Shown one piece after another: positions 7,373-16,065 of a DNA stretch of 64,000 nt. The stretch is taken from assembly GCF_022809115.1 (NCBI RefSeq), contig NZ_JALGBH010000002.1, positions 1,305,543 to 1,369,542 of the forward strand, written 5' to 3'. The position numbers were made by a program, and so were the translations under genes. Under the pieces are notes generated by a model, which was given only the letters and a program-made list of their open reading frames with translations, was not told the origin of the DNA and made no database searches. This DNA is from Pedobacter montanisoli. Its GTDB lineage: Bacteria > Bacteroidota > Bacteroidia > Sphingobacteriales > Sphingobacteriaceae. Position 1 is the stretch's first letter, and every line of letters begins with the position of its first letter.

Positions 7373-9514
7373 TTACTGGTTTGATGGTATAATTCCTTTA
7401 TTCATTTTAATATCTGTACCCAAACGCTGTAAGTAAGCGATAAGGGCAACAATCTCACGGTCGCTTTTAACATTAATGTTATTCTGCTTCAAATCTGCCG
7501 CAATTTCTTCTGCCTGCTCTGTAAGCTTCAGATTGGCTATCTTATCAAATCCTTCTTTGTAAGGTACACCCAGGGTTTTCATAGCTCTTATTTTAGCAGC
7601 CGTGCTTGTGGTATCTAGTTTTTGTTCAATTAACCATGGATAAGAAGGCATAATACTACCCGGCGACATAGAAGTAGGATCCAGCATGTGATTATAATGC
7701 CATGCGTTTGAATATTTTCCACCTATGCGGTGTAAATCTGGCCCGGTACGTTTACTTCCCCATAAGAATGGATGATCGTAAACAAATTCACCTGCCTTAC
7801 TATACTCGCCATAACGTTCTGTTTCAGAACGGAAAGGTCTTACTGTTTGCGAATGGCAGTTTACACAGCCTTCTTTGATATAAAGATCACGTCCTTGCAG
7901 TTCAAGTGGTGTATAAGGTTTAACGCTGCTTATGGTAGGTATATTTGACTTTATGGTAAAGGTTGGCATCATTTCTACCATTCCTCCTATTAAAATCACA
8001 ATTAGCGAGATGACCATAAACTTCATTGGTTTACGCTCTAATACACGGTGCCATTTTTTGTCGCCCGGATCTGTTTCTGTTACAACTTTAGGTAGCGGCA
8101 TAGCTTCTGCCTCTTCATTTGCTACCAGTTTACCTTTCAACATGGTTTTAGCCAAGTTATAGGTCATTACCAATGCGCCTATCAGATATAAACCACCTCC
8201 AATTGAACGTAAAACATGCATTGGAATGATTTGCAAGGTGGTTGACAAGAAGTTTGGATATTTTAATAAGCCTTCAGGTGAAAACTCTTTCCACATTAAA
8301 CCTTGTGTAAAACCAGCCCAATACATTGGTATTGCATAAAACAAAATACCCAAGGTACCTATCCAGAAATGGAATGAAGCTAGTTTTTTAGAGTACAACT
8401 CTGTTTTGTACATGCGAGGGATCAACCAATATAAAATACCGAAGGTTAAAAATCCGTTCCAACCCAAAGCCCCAACATGTACGTGGGCAACTATCCAGTC
8501 GGTAAAGTGACCAATAGCATTAACTTGTTTTAAGGATAACAGAGGGCCTTCAAAAGTTGCCATACCATAAGCGGTAAGGGCAACCACCATAAATTTAAGG
8601 GTTACATCTTCACGTACTTTATCCCACGCACCTCTCAGGGTTAATAAACCATTAATCATACCTCCCCAGCTTGGTGCAATCAGCATTACCGAAAAAGCAA
8701 CACCTAATGATTGCGCCCATCCCGGCAAAGAAGTATATAATAAGTGGTGCGGCCCAGCCCAGATATAAATAAAGATTAATGACCAGAAGTGTAAAATACT
8801 CAGTTTGTATGAGTACACAGGTCTGTTAGCCATTTTAGGTAAGAAATAGTACATTAAACCTAAATATGGTGTAGTTAAGAAAAAAGCCACTGCATTGTGT
8901 CCATACCACCACTGTACCAGCGCATCCTGAACCCCTGCAAAAATGTAATAACTTTTAAATAACGAAACCGGCAGCTGAAAAGAATTTACGATATGCAATA
9001 CAGCTACCGTAACAAAGGTTGCGATATAAAACCATATGGCTACATATAAATGGCGCTCTCTTCGTTTGAGGATAGTACCAAACATATTGATCCCAAAAAC
9101 CACCCAGATAACAGTGATGGCAATGTCAATAGGCCATTCGAGCTCTGCATACTCATGTGATGAGGTAAGTCCCAAAGGCAAAGTGATTACAGCCGAAACA
9201 ATAATCAACTGCCAGCCCCAGAAATGAATTTTACTCAATACATCGCTAAACATTCTTGTTTTGAGCAAACGCTGCAAAGAGTAATAAACACCCATAAAAA
9301 TGGCATTACCCACAAAGGCAAATATTACGGCATTGGTATGTAAGGGTCTAATACGTCCAAACGTGGTGTATTGATTACCTAAGTTCATACTGGGCTTGAA
9401 CAACTGAATGGCTACGAGGAGCCCTACGGTCATTCCAATAATACCCCAAACCAAGGTAGCAAGTCCAAAATTGCGTACAATCTTGTTGTCGTAAGTAAAT
9501 TTTTCTAGCTGCAT
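7373..9514 (-). CDS. ccoNO: Fused cbb3 oxidase subunits CcoN-CcoO
   Basis: One 713-residue chain joins the haem-copper catalytic subunit CcoN (about residues 1-480) to the monohaem cytochrome c subunit CcoO (about 520-713). The N part has the membrane-spanning oxidase core with HTNAVIF, WWYGHNAVAFF and the histidine-rich WAGPHHLLY and IVAHVHVGALGWNG. The O part has the haem site CVNCHSQTVRPF (C550-H554) and IMPSYPWL, where the methionine is the likely haem ligand. The complex reduces oxygen at low tension and pumps protons. Such fusions are known in Bacteroidota. There is no stop or frameshift at the junction. Confidence 0.95.
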   Translation of the reverse strand: MQLEKFTYDNKIVRNFGLATLVWGIIGMTVGLLVAIQLFKPSMNLGNQYTTFGRIRPLHTNAVIFAFVGNAIFMGVYYSLQRLLKTRMFSDVLSKIHFWGWQLIIVSAVITLPLGLTSSHEYAELEWPIDIAITVIWVVFGINMFGTILKRRERHLYVAIWFYIATFVTVAVLHIVNSFQLPVSLFKSYYIFAGVQDALVQWWYGHNAVAFFLTTPYLGLMYYFLPKMANRPVYSYKLSILHFWSLIFIYIWAGPHHLLYTSLPGWAQSLGVAFSVMLIAPSWGGMINGLLTLRGAWDKVREDVTLKFMVVALTAYGMATFEGPLLSLKQVNAIGHFTDWIVAHVHVGALGWNGFLTFGILYWLIPRMYKTELYSKKLASFHFWIGTLGILFYAIPMYWAGFTQGLMWKEFSPEGLLKYPNFLSTTLQIIPMHVLRSIGGGLYLIGALVMTYNLAKTMLKGKLVANEEAEAMPLPKVVTETDPGDKKWHRVLERKPMKFMVISLIVILIGGMVEMMPTFTIKSNIPTISSVKPYTPLELQGRDLYIKEGCVNCHSQTVRPFRSETERYGEYSKAGEFVYDHPFLWGSKRTGPDLHRIGGKYSNAWHYNHMLDPTSMSPGSIMPSYPWLIEQKLDTTSTAAKIRAMKTLGVPYKEGFDKIANLKLTEQAEEIAADLKQNNINVKSDREIVALIAYLQRLGTDIKMNKGIIPSNQ

Positions 9515-9587
9515 AGTTTAATAGAAAATTAATTGGATTTTATATAGCAAAGTTATTTTTAGTTTGTAGCATGGCTGATGACCATGG

Positions 9588-9767
9588 TTACTGAGAAATG
9601 TGATCTTTATCAGATTTTTCTTCAGTTACATCATCATCAAATAAAATGCGGATACCCGGCGTATGTACATCATCATGCTGACCATTTTTTAAGGACCAGA
9701 AGAAAGCCAGTAAAAAGATAAGAGCCATTAAGATGCTGCACCCAATTAAAAAGTATAATATACTCAT
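9588..9767 (-). CDS. ccoS: cbb3 oxidase maturation protein CcoS
   Basis: This 59-residue gene is easy to miss. The product begins MSILYFLIGCSILMALIF, a single membrane helix, continues LAFFWSLKNGQHDD, and ends in an acidic tail with GIRILFDDDVTEE. The helix followed by FxWSLKxGQ(F/H)DD and a short acidic tail is the CcoS signature. CcoS is needed to put cofactors into cbb3 oxidase. Its ATG overlaps the ccoI stop by four bases and ccoNO starts 73 bp later, which is the standard ccoI-ccoS-ccoN order. Confidence 0.9.
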   Translation of the reverse strand: MSILYFLIGCSILMALIFLLAFFWSLKNGQHDDVHTPGIRILFDDDVTEEKSDKDHISQ

Positions 9768-12145
9768 ATCAGATTATTTTTGCGGGCAAAATACCTTGTT
9801 GCCACACTGGTAAAACTAATAATGGTTATGGTACTAATGGGCATTAATACAGCCGCTACTAAAGGATATAAAGTACCCTGTACAGCAAAGAATAATCCCA
9901 CACAGTTATATATTAAAGCAATAGCGAAACATACTTTTATGGTTTTAAGACCATCTTTGCTCAACTGTATAAAGTTGGGCAGGTAATGGAGCGAATCTCC
10001 TTTTAAAATGGCATCACAACCCGGTGTAAAGTTGTTGATGTTATCTGTTACGGCAATGCCAAAATCGCTTTGTTTAAGGGCTCCGGCATCATTTAAACCA
10101 TCTCCCAGCATCATTACTTTTTCACCTTGAAATTGTTTTTGCTTAATGGCATTTAATTTTTCATGCGGAGTTTGGTTAAACAGCATCTGCACCTTCTCGT
10201 CAAAAATAAGTTTCAGGTATTGCTCGTCTTTATTGGTATCTCCTGAAAGTAAGGCAAGCTTAAATTCATGTTGTAATTTATGGATCAACTGGTTAAGGTT
10301 TTTACGCCATTGTTGCTCTACAGCATAACATCCTTTGTATTCATTGTTAATTACAATATGTACGCCTCCGTTTTCTGCGGAATCAATATTAAAGGGCATC
10401 ATTCTTTTGCTACCGGCATATACTTCTATGCCATCAATCATTGCTTTTAAACCTTTTCCGGGAACTTCTTCGAAATGCTCGGTTTCCAGTATTGTTTTAA
10501 TTTTAAGTGTTTTTAATACCTGTCTGCTTAAAGGATGTGATGACTGATACAGTAAAGAAGCCACCAATGTTTCTTCGTATGCGGTTAATTTAGCTGTAAA
10601 ATGGATATTGGCCTGTTCTGTACTGGTCAATGTACCGGTCTTATCAAAAACAATCGTATCAAAAGTGGCCAATTGCTCTACTGCATCTGTATTCTTTACA
10701 TAGAAATCTTTTTTATCGAACACAGATAAAATAGCTGATAAGGTAAAAGGCGTACTTAACGCTATTACACAAGGGCAGGCAACAATAATTACCGATGTAA
10801 ATGCCGACCAGGCTTTTATACTATCGTTAAGATAATACCAGTAGCTGGCAGCTGAAAAAGCAATCACAAAAACCGCAATGGTAAAAACCTTAGCCACACT
10901 GTCATTAAAATTGGTGGTTTTAGTGCTGACCTTATAATTTTCTTTATTCCATAAACCAGTAAGGTAACTTTGAGAAGCTGGTTTTACCACTTCTAATTCA
11001 ATGGCCTCTCCTATTTGTCGGCCTCCGGCATATACAATTTCTCCCAATACTTTTTGCTGTGGATCAGATTCGCCTGTAACAAAGCCCATATCCAACCAGG
11101 CTTCTCCTTTTAACAAAATAGAATCTGCCGGAATCAATTCACCATTGCGGATCAACAGACGATCGCCCATCACTATTTCATGAATAGGTGTGGGTTTTTC
11201 TTTACCTTCTTTTAAAACATTTATGGCAATAGGAAAATAAGAGCGATAATCTCTATCAAAAGAGATATGATGGTAAGTGCGTTGTTTTACCCATTTACCC
11301 ATCAATAACAAAAAAACTAAACCCGTTAAAGTATCTGCAAAACTTGGCGTGTTAAATATTGCTGCTATAGTTGTACGGATAAAAAGTACCGCAATGATTA
11401 AGGCCAAGGGCGTATCGAGATTGATCATGCCATGTTTTAAACTGGTAATGGCCGATTTAAAATAATCTCTGGCACAATAAAAAGTAACCGGAATACAGAA
11501 AGCGAGATTTAACCAACCAAATAAATGTTGAAAGTTCTTTTCTAATTCGCTCAAGCCAAAATATTCCGGAAATGCAAAGAGCATAACATTGCCCATACAA
11601 AAACCTGCCACGGCAATTTTAAGGATTAAGCTCTTGTTAACCGAATTACTTTTTTCTTTTACAACATCCTGTAAACTGATGAGCGGCTCATAGCCTATGC
11701 CAGCAAGAATTTCTACCACCCTGCGCAAAGAAATCTGCTGGTGCTTAAAACTGATGGTAACCTGCTTCTTCAAAAAATCTATACGGGAATTAAAAATAGC
11801 CTGATTAACCTTATAAAGATGTTCTAAAAGCCATATGCAGGAGCTACAATGTATGGCAGGAATGTAGAAAGTAACGATGGTATTTTCCTGATCGCTATAA
11901 TCGATCAACTGGCGGGTAATGGCAGGTTCATCCAGGTATTCAAAATGCCCCAACTCCGCAATTCTGGTGCCCGGATTATCGTTATATGCGTAATAGTTAC
12001 ACATATTGTTCTCTGATAGGAACTGGTAAACATTACGACAGCCTATACAGCAAAACTTCTTCTCATCATAACTGATTTTTGAGAGGCTGAGTTCGTCACC
12101 GCAATGATAGCAGAGCGCTTGTTTCAATACACTTTGAGCTTCCAT
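9764..12145 (-). CDS. ccoI: Copper-type P1B ATPase CcoI/FixI
   Basis: The 793-residue heavy-metal P-type ATPase probably exports copper across the inner membrane for cbb3 oxidase assembly. The N-terminus has a zinc-finger-like cysteine set (CYHCG at 12-16 and CCIGC at 32-36), then an HMA domain with CSSC (in IHCSSCIWLLEH). Further on are the membrane metal site ACPCVIALSTP, the phosphorylation site VFDKTGTLTS and the hinge GDGLNDAGALK. The cysteine-rich extra N-terminus separates FixI/CcoI from CopA detoxifying pumps. It follows hemN by 9 bp and overlaps ccoS by 4 bp. Confidence 0.93.
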   Translation of the reverse strand: MEAQSVLKQALCYHCGDELSLSKISYDEKKFCCIGCRNVYQFLSENNMCNYYAYNDNPGTRIAELGHFEYLDEPAITRQLIDYSDQENTIVTFYIPAIHCSSCIWLLEHLYKVNQAIFNSRIDFLKKQVTISFKHQQISLRRVVEILAGIGYEPLISLQDVVKEKSNSVNKSLILKIAVAGFCMGNVMLFAFPEYFGLSELEKNFQHLFGWLNLAFCIPVTFYCARDYFKSAITSLKHGMINLDTPLALIIAVLFIRTTIAAIFNTPSFADTLTGLVFLLLMGKWVKQRTYHHISFDRDYRSYFPIAINVLKEGKEKPTPIHEIVMGDRLLIRNGELIPADSILLKGEAWLDMGFVTGESDPQQKVLGEIVYAGGRQIGEAIELEVVKPASQSYLTGLWNKENYKVSTKTTNFNDSVAKVFTIAVFVIAFSAASYWYYLNDSIKAWSAFTSVIIVACPCVIALSTPFTLSAILSVFDKKDFYVKNTDAVEQLATFDTIVFDKTGTLTSTEQANIHFTAKLTAYEETLVASLLYQSSHPLSRQVLKTLKIKTILETEHFEEVPGKGLKAMIDGIEVYAGSKRMMPFNIDSAENGGVHIVINNEYKGCYAVEQQWRKNLNQLIHKLQHEFKLALLSGDTNKDEQYLKLIFDEKVQMLFNQTPHEKLNAIKQKQFQGEKVMMLGDGLNDAGALKQSDFGIAVTDNINNFTPGCDAILKGDSLHYLPNFIQLSKDGLKTIKVCFAIALIYNCVGLFFAVQGTLYPLVAAVLMPISTITIISFTSVATRYFARKNNLI

Positions 12146-12154
12146 GACAAAAGT

Positions 12155-13498
12155 TTAAATAGCTGCACTAAATAACTGCGTTTGAGGCTGTTTTTGCCAC
12201 AAACGTTCATCTAAAGCCATGCAAACGTTTCGTAAAAACGTTTTGCCAGTAGGCGTAATCTCAATTTCGTGTTCGCCTAAATATACTAATTTATCTTCAA
12301 TTAATGGCTTTAGTCTTTTTTCTATATTTGAAGGTATTTTTTCGCTAAATGATGTACGATTTCTGCACATCAGATTTAAAATATGTTGCCTGATTTCTAA
12401 GTCTTGATCCGTCAGTAAATGTCCCTTTTCTACCGCCAATCTGCTGTTATTGATCTGCGATTGATATCCTTCAACCGTTTTGGCATTTTGTGCAAAGGCA
12501 GTACCGCAATCACTTATTGAAGACACACCCAATCCTATTAAAATCTGTGTACGTTGTGAAGTATAGCCCATAAAATTACGATGCATTTGGCCTGATATGC
12601 TCGATGTGTACAAGCTATCGCTGGTTAAAGCAAAGTGATCCATCCCTATTTCTTCATAGCCAGCTTCTAACAGCATCGCCCTTCCTTTTTTATATAGGGA
12701 AAATTTTTCATCGCCTTGCGGAATATCCTGTTCCGTAAAATGTCTTTGCCCAGGTTTTAGCCAAGGTACATGTGCATAACTGTAAAATGCAATGCGGTCG
12801 GGTTTCAATGTAATTACCTGCTTAATAGTCTCTACCAAACCTCCTACATGCTGGCCCGGTAATCCATATATAAGATCATAATTAATAGATTCATAACCTA
12901 TGGCTCTGGCCTGCTCTGTAATTTGTTTAACCTGCTCTGGAGTTTGAAAACGATTGATCATAAATTGTACACGTGGATCAAAGTCTTGGATACCTAAGCT
13001 CAATCTTTTAAAGCCCAAACGGCTTAAGGTCTGTAAATGCGCAATGGTTGTATTATCGGGATGACCTTCAAAAGAGCATTCAACATCATTGTCAGGTTCT
13101 TCTCCTATTATGCCTTTTAAAAGTCTGTTCAGGTTTTCTGCACTAAAAAAGGTAGGTGTACCGCCGCCCAAATGTATTTCTTTGATCTTTGGTTGCTCTC
13201 CTAATACGTCAACATACATTTGCCACTCTTTTAGCACCGTTTCTATATAAGGTTCTTCTACCTTATGATTTTTGGTGATACGGGTATTACAACCGCAATA
13301 AGTACATAAACTTTCACAAAACGGCAAATGAATATACAGGCTTATTCCTTCGTCTTTATTTACCTTATAACTGCTTTTTAAACATCCATGCCAATGTTGT
13401 ATTTCAAACAGATGGTTTTCCCAATAAGGTACAGTAGGATAACTGGTATATCTGGGAGCAGCTACATTGTATTTTTTTAAAAGCTCTACAGTTTCCAT
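12155..13498 (-). CDS. hemN: Oxygen-independent coproporphyrinogen III oxidase HemN
   Basis: This radical-SAM enzyme makes protoporphyrinogen IX from coproporphyrinogen III without oxygen. The N-terminal NVAAPRYTSYPTVPYW is typical of true HemN rather than the HemW haem chaperone. The 4Fe-4S ligands are C61, C65 and C68 in CESLCTYCGC, with C70 also conserved, and GGGTPTF follows. I chose the ATG at 13498 (447 residues): it gives the normal N-terminus and forms TAATG with the upstream stop, so the two genes share one base. HemN leads directly into ccoI, tying haem supply to the cbb3 oxidase. Confidence 0.94.
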   Translation of the reverse strand: METVELLKKYNVAAPRYTSYPTVPYWENHLFEIQHWHGCLKSSYKVNKDEGISLYIHLPFCESLCTYCGCNTRITKNHKVEEPYIETVLKEWQMYVDVLGEQPKIKEIHLGGGTPTFFSAENLNRLLKGIIGEEPDNDVECSFEGHPDNTTIAHLQTLSRLGFKRLSLGIQDFDPRVQFMINRFQTPEQVKQITEQARAIGYESINYDLIYGLPGQHVGGLVETIKQVITLKPDRIAFYSYAHVPWLKPGQRHFTEQDIPQGDEKFSLYKKGRAMLLEAGYEEIGMDHFALTSDSLYTSSISGQMHRNFMGYTSQRTQILIGLGVSSISDCGTAFAQNAKTVEGYQSQINNSRLAVEKGHLLTDQDLEIRQHILNLMCRNRTSFSEKIPSNIEKRLKPLIEDKLVYLGEHEIEITPTGKTFLRNVCMALDERLWQKQPQTQLFSAAI

Positions 13499-13941
13499 TA
13501 ATGTTGTTTTAAGTTTCTGGCCGCAGCTCCGCAATCATTAGGGCAACAACAGGCTTTACCTACACATTTTCCTGCTGCCCAGTTGTCTAAATTTCTCACT
13601 ACCTGCTGCATGCGCTTTAAAGGTTCACTCTCCTCTTTGGCTAAGGGCACATTGGCAATTTTAAATCCTGCATAACCCGCTGCTTCAAGATCAATATGCG
13701 AAGTTGTAAAAGAAGAAGTGGCGATATATTTAAGGCCCAGTTGCTTAAGTCCTATAATAATTTCTTTTGATAGAGGGTCCTCGTTAAAAACAATCAGAAC
13801 TTCTTTTCCCGAAGCAAATGCCAGGGTTTCGAGATTCAGATCATTAGCAATGATGGTGATATCATGCTTTTTATGATTAGCTAAAATCAGGTTTTCTTTT
13901 TCTTCGGGCTTAATGTTGTAGGCAATAGCTTTCATATTCAT
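13498..13941 (-). CDS. D-lactate dehydrogenase N-domain-like protein with Cys tail
   Basis: The 147-residue protein resembles only the first catalytic segment of D-2-hydroxyacid dehydrogenases: it starts MKAIAYNIKPEEKE and has LKQLGLKYIATSS followed by HIDLEAAGYAGFKIANVPL, the stretch before the NAD domain. The Rossmann domain and the catalytic Arg/Glu/His are absent, so it cannot be a working dehydrogenase. A cysteine cluster follows instead: C126, C131, C132, C133 and C137 in GKCVGKACCCPNDCG. It may bind a metal or Fe-S cluster. It is the first gene of the hemN-cco run (TAATG with hemN), suggesting a job in haem or copper handling under low oxygen. Function is unknown. Confidence 0.7.
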   Translation of the reverse strand: MNMKAIAYNIKPEEKENLILANHKKHDITIIANDLNLETLAFASGKEVLIVFNEDPLSKEIIIGLKQLGLKYIATSSFTTSHIDLEAAGYAGFKIANVPLAKEESEPLKRMQQVVRNLDNWAAGKCVGKACCCPNDCGAAARNLKQH

Positions 13942-14058
13942 GTTTTATAAGACACAAAACTAAGTGGCCTTGCCGGGTTGTTGAGTGAGTACGCTTAGGG
14001 CAAAAAATGATATTCGTCACAAATCCATTAAACTGGATATTTGAATTATGAAACAATC

Positions 14059-14079
14059 TTTACAATAGCCTATTGTAAA
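14059..14079. promoter_or_regulatory. Perfect 21-bp palindrome, probable operator
   Basis: TTTACAATAG and CTATTGTAAA flank a single central C, a perfect 10+1+10 palindrome. It ends 17 bp before the ATG of the acetyltransferase gene, overlapping where RNA polymerase should bind. A one-base loop makes an RNA hairpin unlikely, so a dimeric DNA-binding repressor site is the better reading. No regulator is adjacent. Confidence 0.6.
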
Positions 14080-14096
14080 AAAAGGTAATTTTAGCC

Positions 14097-14576
14097 ATGC
14101 TATACAGAGAAGTACAGACCAAAGACAATAGTGCTTTGGCTGAAATTATACGAGGCGTTTTTACAGAGCACCAAGCTCCAACTCAAGGAACAGTCTATAC
14201 AGATCCTACTACAGATGCACTCTATGAATTGTTCAGGGCTGAAAAATCAATTTTATGGGTTGCTGAAGATGAAGGAGCTAAAATTTTAGGTTGTTGCGGA
14301 ATTTTTCCTACTCCCGGATTAGATGAAGATTGTGCAGAGCTGGTAAAGTTTTACCTGCATAAAGATGCAAGAGGGAAAGGTGTAGGCAGAGCGCTGATGG
14401 AAAAATGTGTGGCTTCTGCAAAAAATCTCGGTTTTAAGAAACTATACCTAGAAAGCTTGCCTGAATTTGCTACTGCCGTTAACATTTATGAGAAACAGGG
14501 ATTTAAACAATTAGATCAACCCATGGGACAATCAGGCCATGATGGTTGCAACATCTGGATGTTAAAGACCTTGTAA
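14097..14576 (+). CDS. GNAT family N-acetyltransferase
   Basis: The 159-residue protein has the GNAT fold signature: the acetyl-CoA loop DARGKGVGRALMEKC at about residues 98-112 and the following helix and strand LGFKKLYLESLPEF with NIYEKQGFKQL. It transfers an acetyl group from acetyl-CoA to an amine, but the substrate cannot be read from sequence. It starts just after a perfect 21-bp palindrome and its stop lies 8 bp before the rhodanese-thioredoxin gene, so the pair is probably one regulated transcript. Confidence 0.85.
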   Translation: MLYREVQTKDNSALAEIIRGVFTEHQAPTQGTVYTDPTTDALYELFRAEKSILWVAEDEGAKILGCCGIFPTPGLDEDCAELVKFYLHKDARGKGVGRALMEKCVASAKNLGFKKLYLESLPEFATAVNIYEKQGFKQLDQPMGQSGHDGCNIWMLKTL

Positions 14577-14584
14577 AAACTACC

Positions 14585-15298
14585 ATGAAAAAAATACTTT
14601 TCTTAATGCTGTTTATTGCTTTTAATGCAAAAGCGCAAAAAGCGAACGATGTACATGAATTAGATGCCAAACTGTTTAAAGAACAGACCGAGCAATCTAA
14701 AAATGTACAATTAATAGACGTAAGAGCACCTTACGAAATGCAGAGCGGTTATCTTAAAGGCGCAAGAAATCTTAACATTGATGATACGGATTTTAATCAA
14801 AAGCTTAATCTTCTCAATAAAGAGTTACCCGTATATGTTTATTGCGTAAGCGGACGCAGAAGTGAAAAAGCTGCCCGACAAATGCTTAATCAGGGATTTA
14901 AAGAAGTATATACTTTAAGCGGAGGTATTAAAAAGTGGCTCAGCAATGATTATGAAACTTCGCTTGATTATATAGCGGTAAAGGACTTAACCCTTAAGCA
15001 ATACCAAAGCATTTTAAAAACTGAAAAACCTGTCTTAGTGAGCTTTTTTAATGCACAATGCAACAATTGTGAACAATTAAACAAGGATTTGGTTGCTAAG
15101 GCAGCCCATATGCAAAAAGATTTGATTTTATTGCGGATAGACACAGAGTTGAACCAGCAATTGGCTGATGAATTAGGTATAAAATCTGTTCCTGCTATCA
15201 GGCTTTATAATAAGCAAAAAGAAGTTTGGCAAGCCAATGGTAAGATTAAATTAAAAAGACTTGACCAACAGTTAAAAAAGATAATTTCCGAAAAATAA
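14585..15298 (+). CDS. Secreted rhodanese-thioredoxin fusion protein
   Basis: The 237-residue product begins with a signal peptide (MKKILFLMLFIAFNAKAQ) from the ATG at 14585; an upstream in-frame ATG at 14546 lies inside the acetyltransferase gene and would bury the signal. A rhodanese domain follows with ATP-like ends LIDVRAPYEMQSGYL and the active-site loop VYCVSGRRSEKA. A thioredoxin domain comes next with the redox pair CNNC in FFNAQCNNCEQL and the cis-proline region KSVPAIRLY. It probably moves sulfane sulfur or disulfides in the periplasm. It is 8 bp after the acetyltransferase gene. Confidence 0.85.
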   Translation: MKKILFLMLFIAFNAKAQKANDVHELDAKLFKEQTEQSKNVQLIDVRAPYEMQSGYLKGARNLNIDDTDFNQKLNLLNKELPVYVYCVSGRRSEKAARQMLNQGFKEVYTLSGGIKKWLSNDYETSLDYIAVKDLTLKQYQSILKTEKPVLVSFFNAQCNNCEQLNKDLVAKAAHMQKDLILLRIDTELNQQLADELGIKSVPAIRLYNKQKEVWQANGKIKLKRLDQQLKKIISEK

Positions 15299-15333
15299 TA
15301 AAGCGAATCAGATCTGGAGAGAAATCTCCTATA

Positions 15334-15369
15334 AATTTATTTAACCTGTTATAACAGGTTAAATAAATT
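15334..15369. terminator. Perfect 36-bp palindrome between convergent genes
   Basis: Every base from 15334 to 15369 is part of a gapless inverted repeat with core AACCTGTTATAACAGGTT. It covers the last codons and stop of bshB1 and lies 36 bp after the rhodanese-thioredoxin stop. In RNA it would form a stem of about 16 bp in both directions, with AT-rich outer arms but no clean T-run. A bidirectional terminator is the likeliest role; a protein site is possible. Confidence 0.55.
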
Positions 15370-16065
15370 ATCTACACCTAATAATTTCTTAGATGTAAAA
15401 CCTTCGCCATATTCAGCACCAATACTTTTACCAAATTCACGAGCTCTGGCAATAACCGCCTCTAAAAAGGCCGGTGTTGAAATATAAGTTTGTGGTTCGC
15501 TATTATCAGCACTATTAAACTGTGTTTTAAAAGCTCTGATAGCATTTAACTTCTCATTCATCTCTTTTGAGATGTCAATGATTACATCAGGTTTGATGTA
15601 CATATCCTGTATGTATTGCAAAACCAAACGCGGGCGCCATGCTTCTTGTGATGCCCCATCAACATGGGTTTCTATTTTTCTTAATCCCGACAAGAACAAT
15701 GCATCATTAGCCAGTTCGCAAGCCCTGCCATGATCAGGATGCCTGTCATAAAGTGCATTGGTAAGTACAATTTCAGGCTGGTATTTTCTCACCATCTTTA
15801 TAATTTCAAGCTGGTGCTGTTCGTCATTTTTAAAAAATCCATCCCTGAATTCTAGATTTTCTCTGGCGTGTAACCCTAAAATTTCTGTAGCGGCGCGGCT
15901 TTCCTCATCGCGGGTTTGTGCGGTGCCACGCGTTCCAAGTTCTCCTCTTGTAAAATCTACTATACCTACTTTTTTTCCTAATGCTATATGCTTCAAAATT
16001 GTACCTGAACATCCCAATTCTGCATCATCGGGGTGTACGGCCAATACTAAAATGTCTAATTTCAT
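15349..16065 (-). CDS. bshB1: Bacillithiol biosynthesis deacetylase BshB1
   Basis: This 238-residue PIG-L family zinc deacetylase removes the acetyl group from GlcNAc-malate in bacillithiol synthesis. The metal motif AVHPDDAELGCSGT (H11, D14) and the later RHPDHGRACELAN histidines are intact, and DFTRGELGTRGTAQTRDEE is the recognisable BshB1 signature. Length is normal. Its ATG shares one base with the stop of the glutathione peroxidase gene (TAATG). Its last codons lie in a 36-bp palindrome. The bshA and bshC genes are not in the window. Confidence 0.93.
   Translation of the reverse strand: MKLDILVLAVHPDDAELGCSGTILKHIALGKKVGIVDFTRGELGTRGTAQTRDEESRAATEILGLHARENLEFRDGFFKNDEQHQLEIIKMVRKYQPEIVLTNALYDRHPDHGRACELANDALFLSGLRKIETHVDGASQEAWRPRLVLQYIQDMYIKPDVIIDISKEMNEKLNAIRAFKTQFNSADNSEPQTYISTPAFLEAVIARAREFGKSIGAEYGEGFTSKKLLGVDNLFNLL

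Noticed and set aside
13498..13941. Functional D-lactate dehydrogenase
   Set aside because: The NAD-binding domain and the catalytic Arg, Glu and His are absent.
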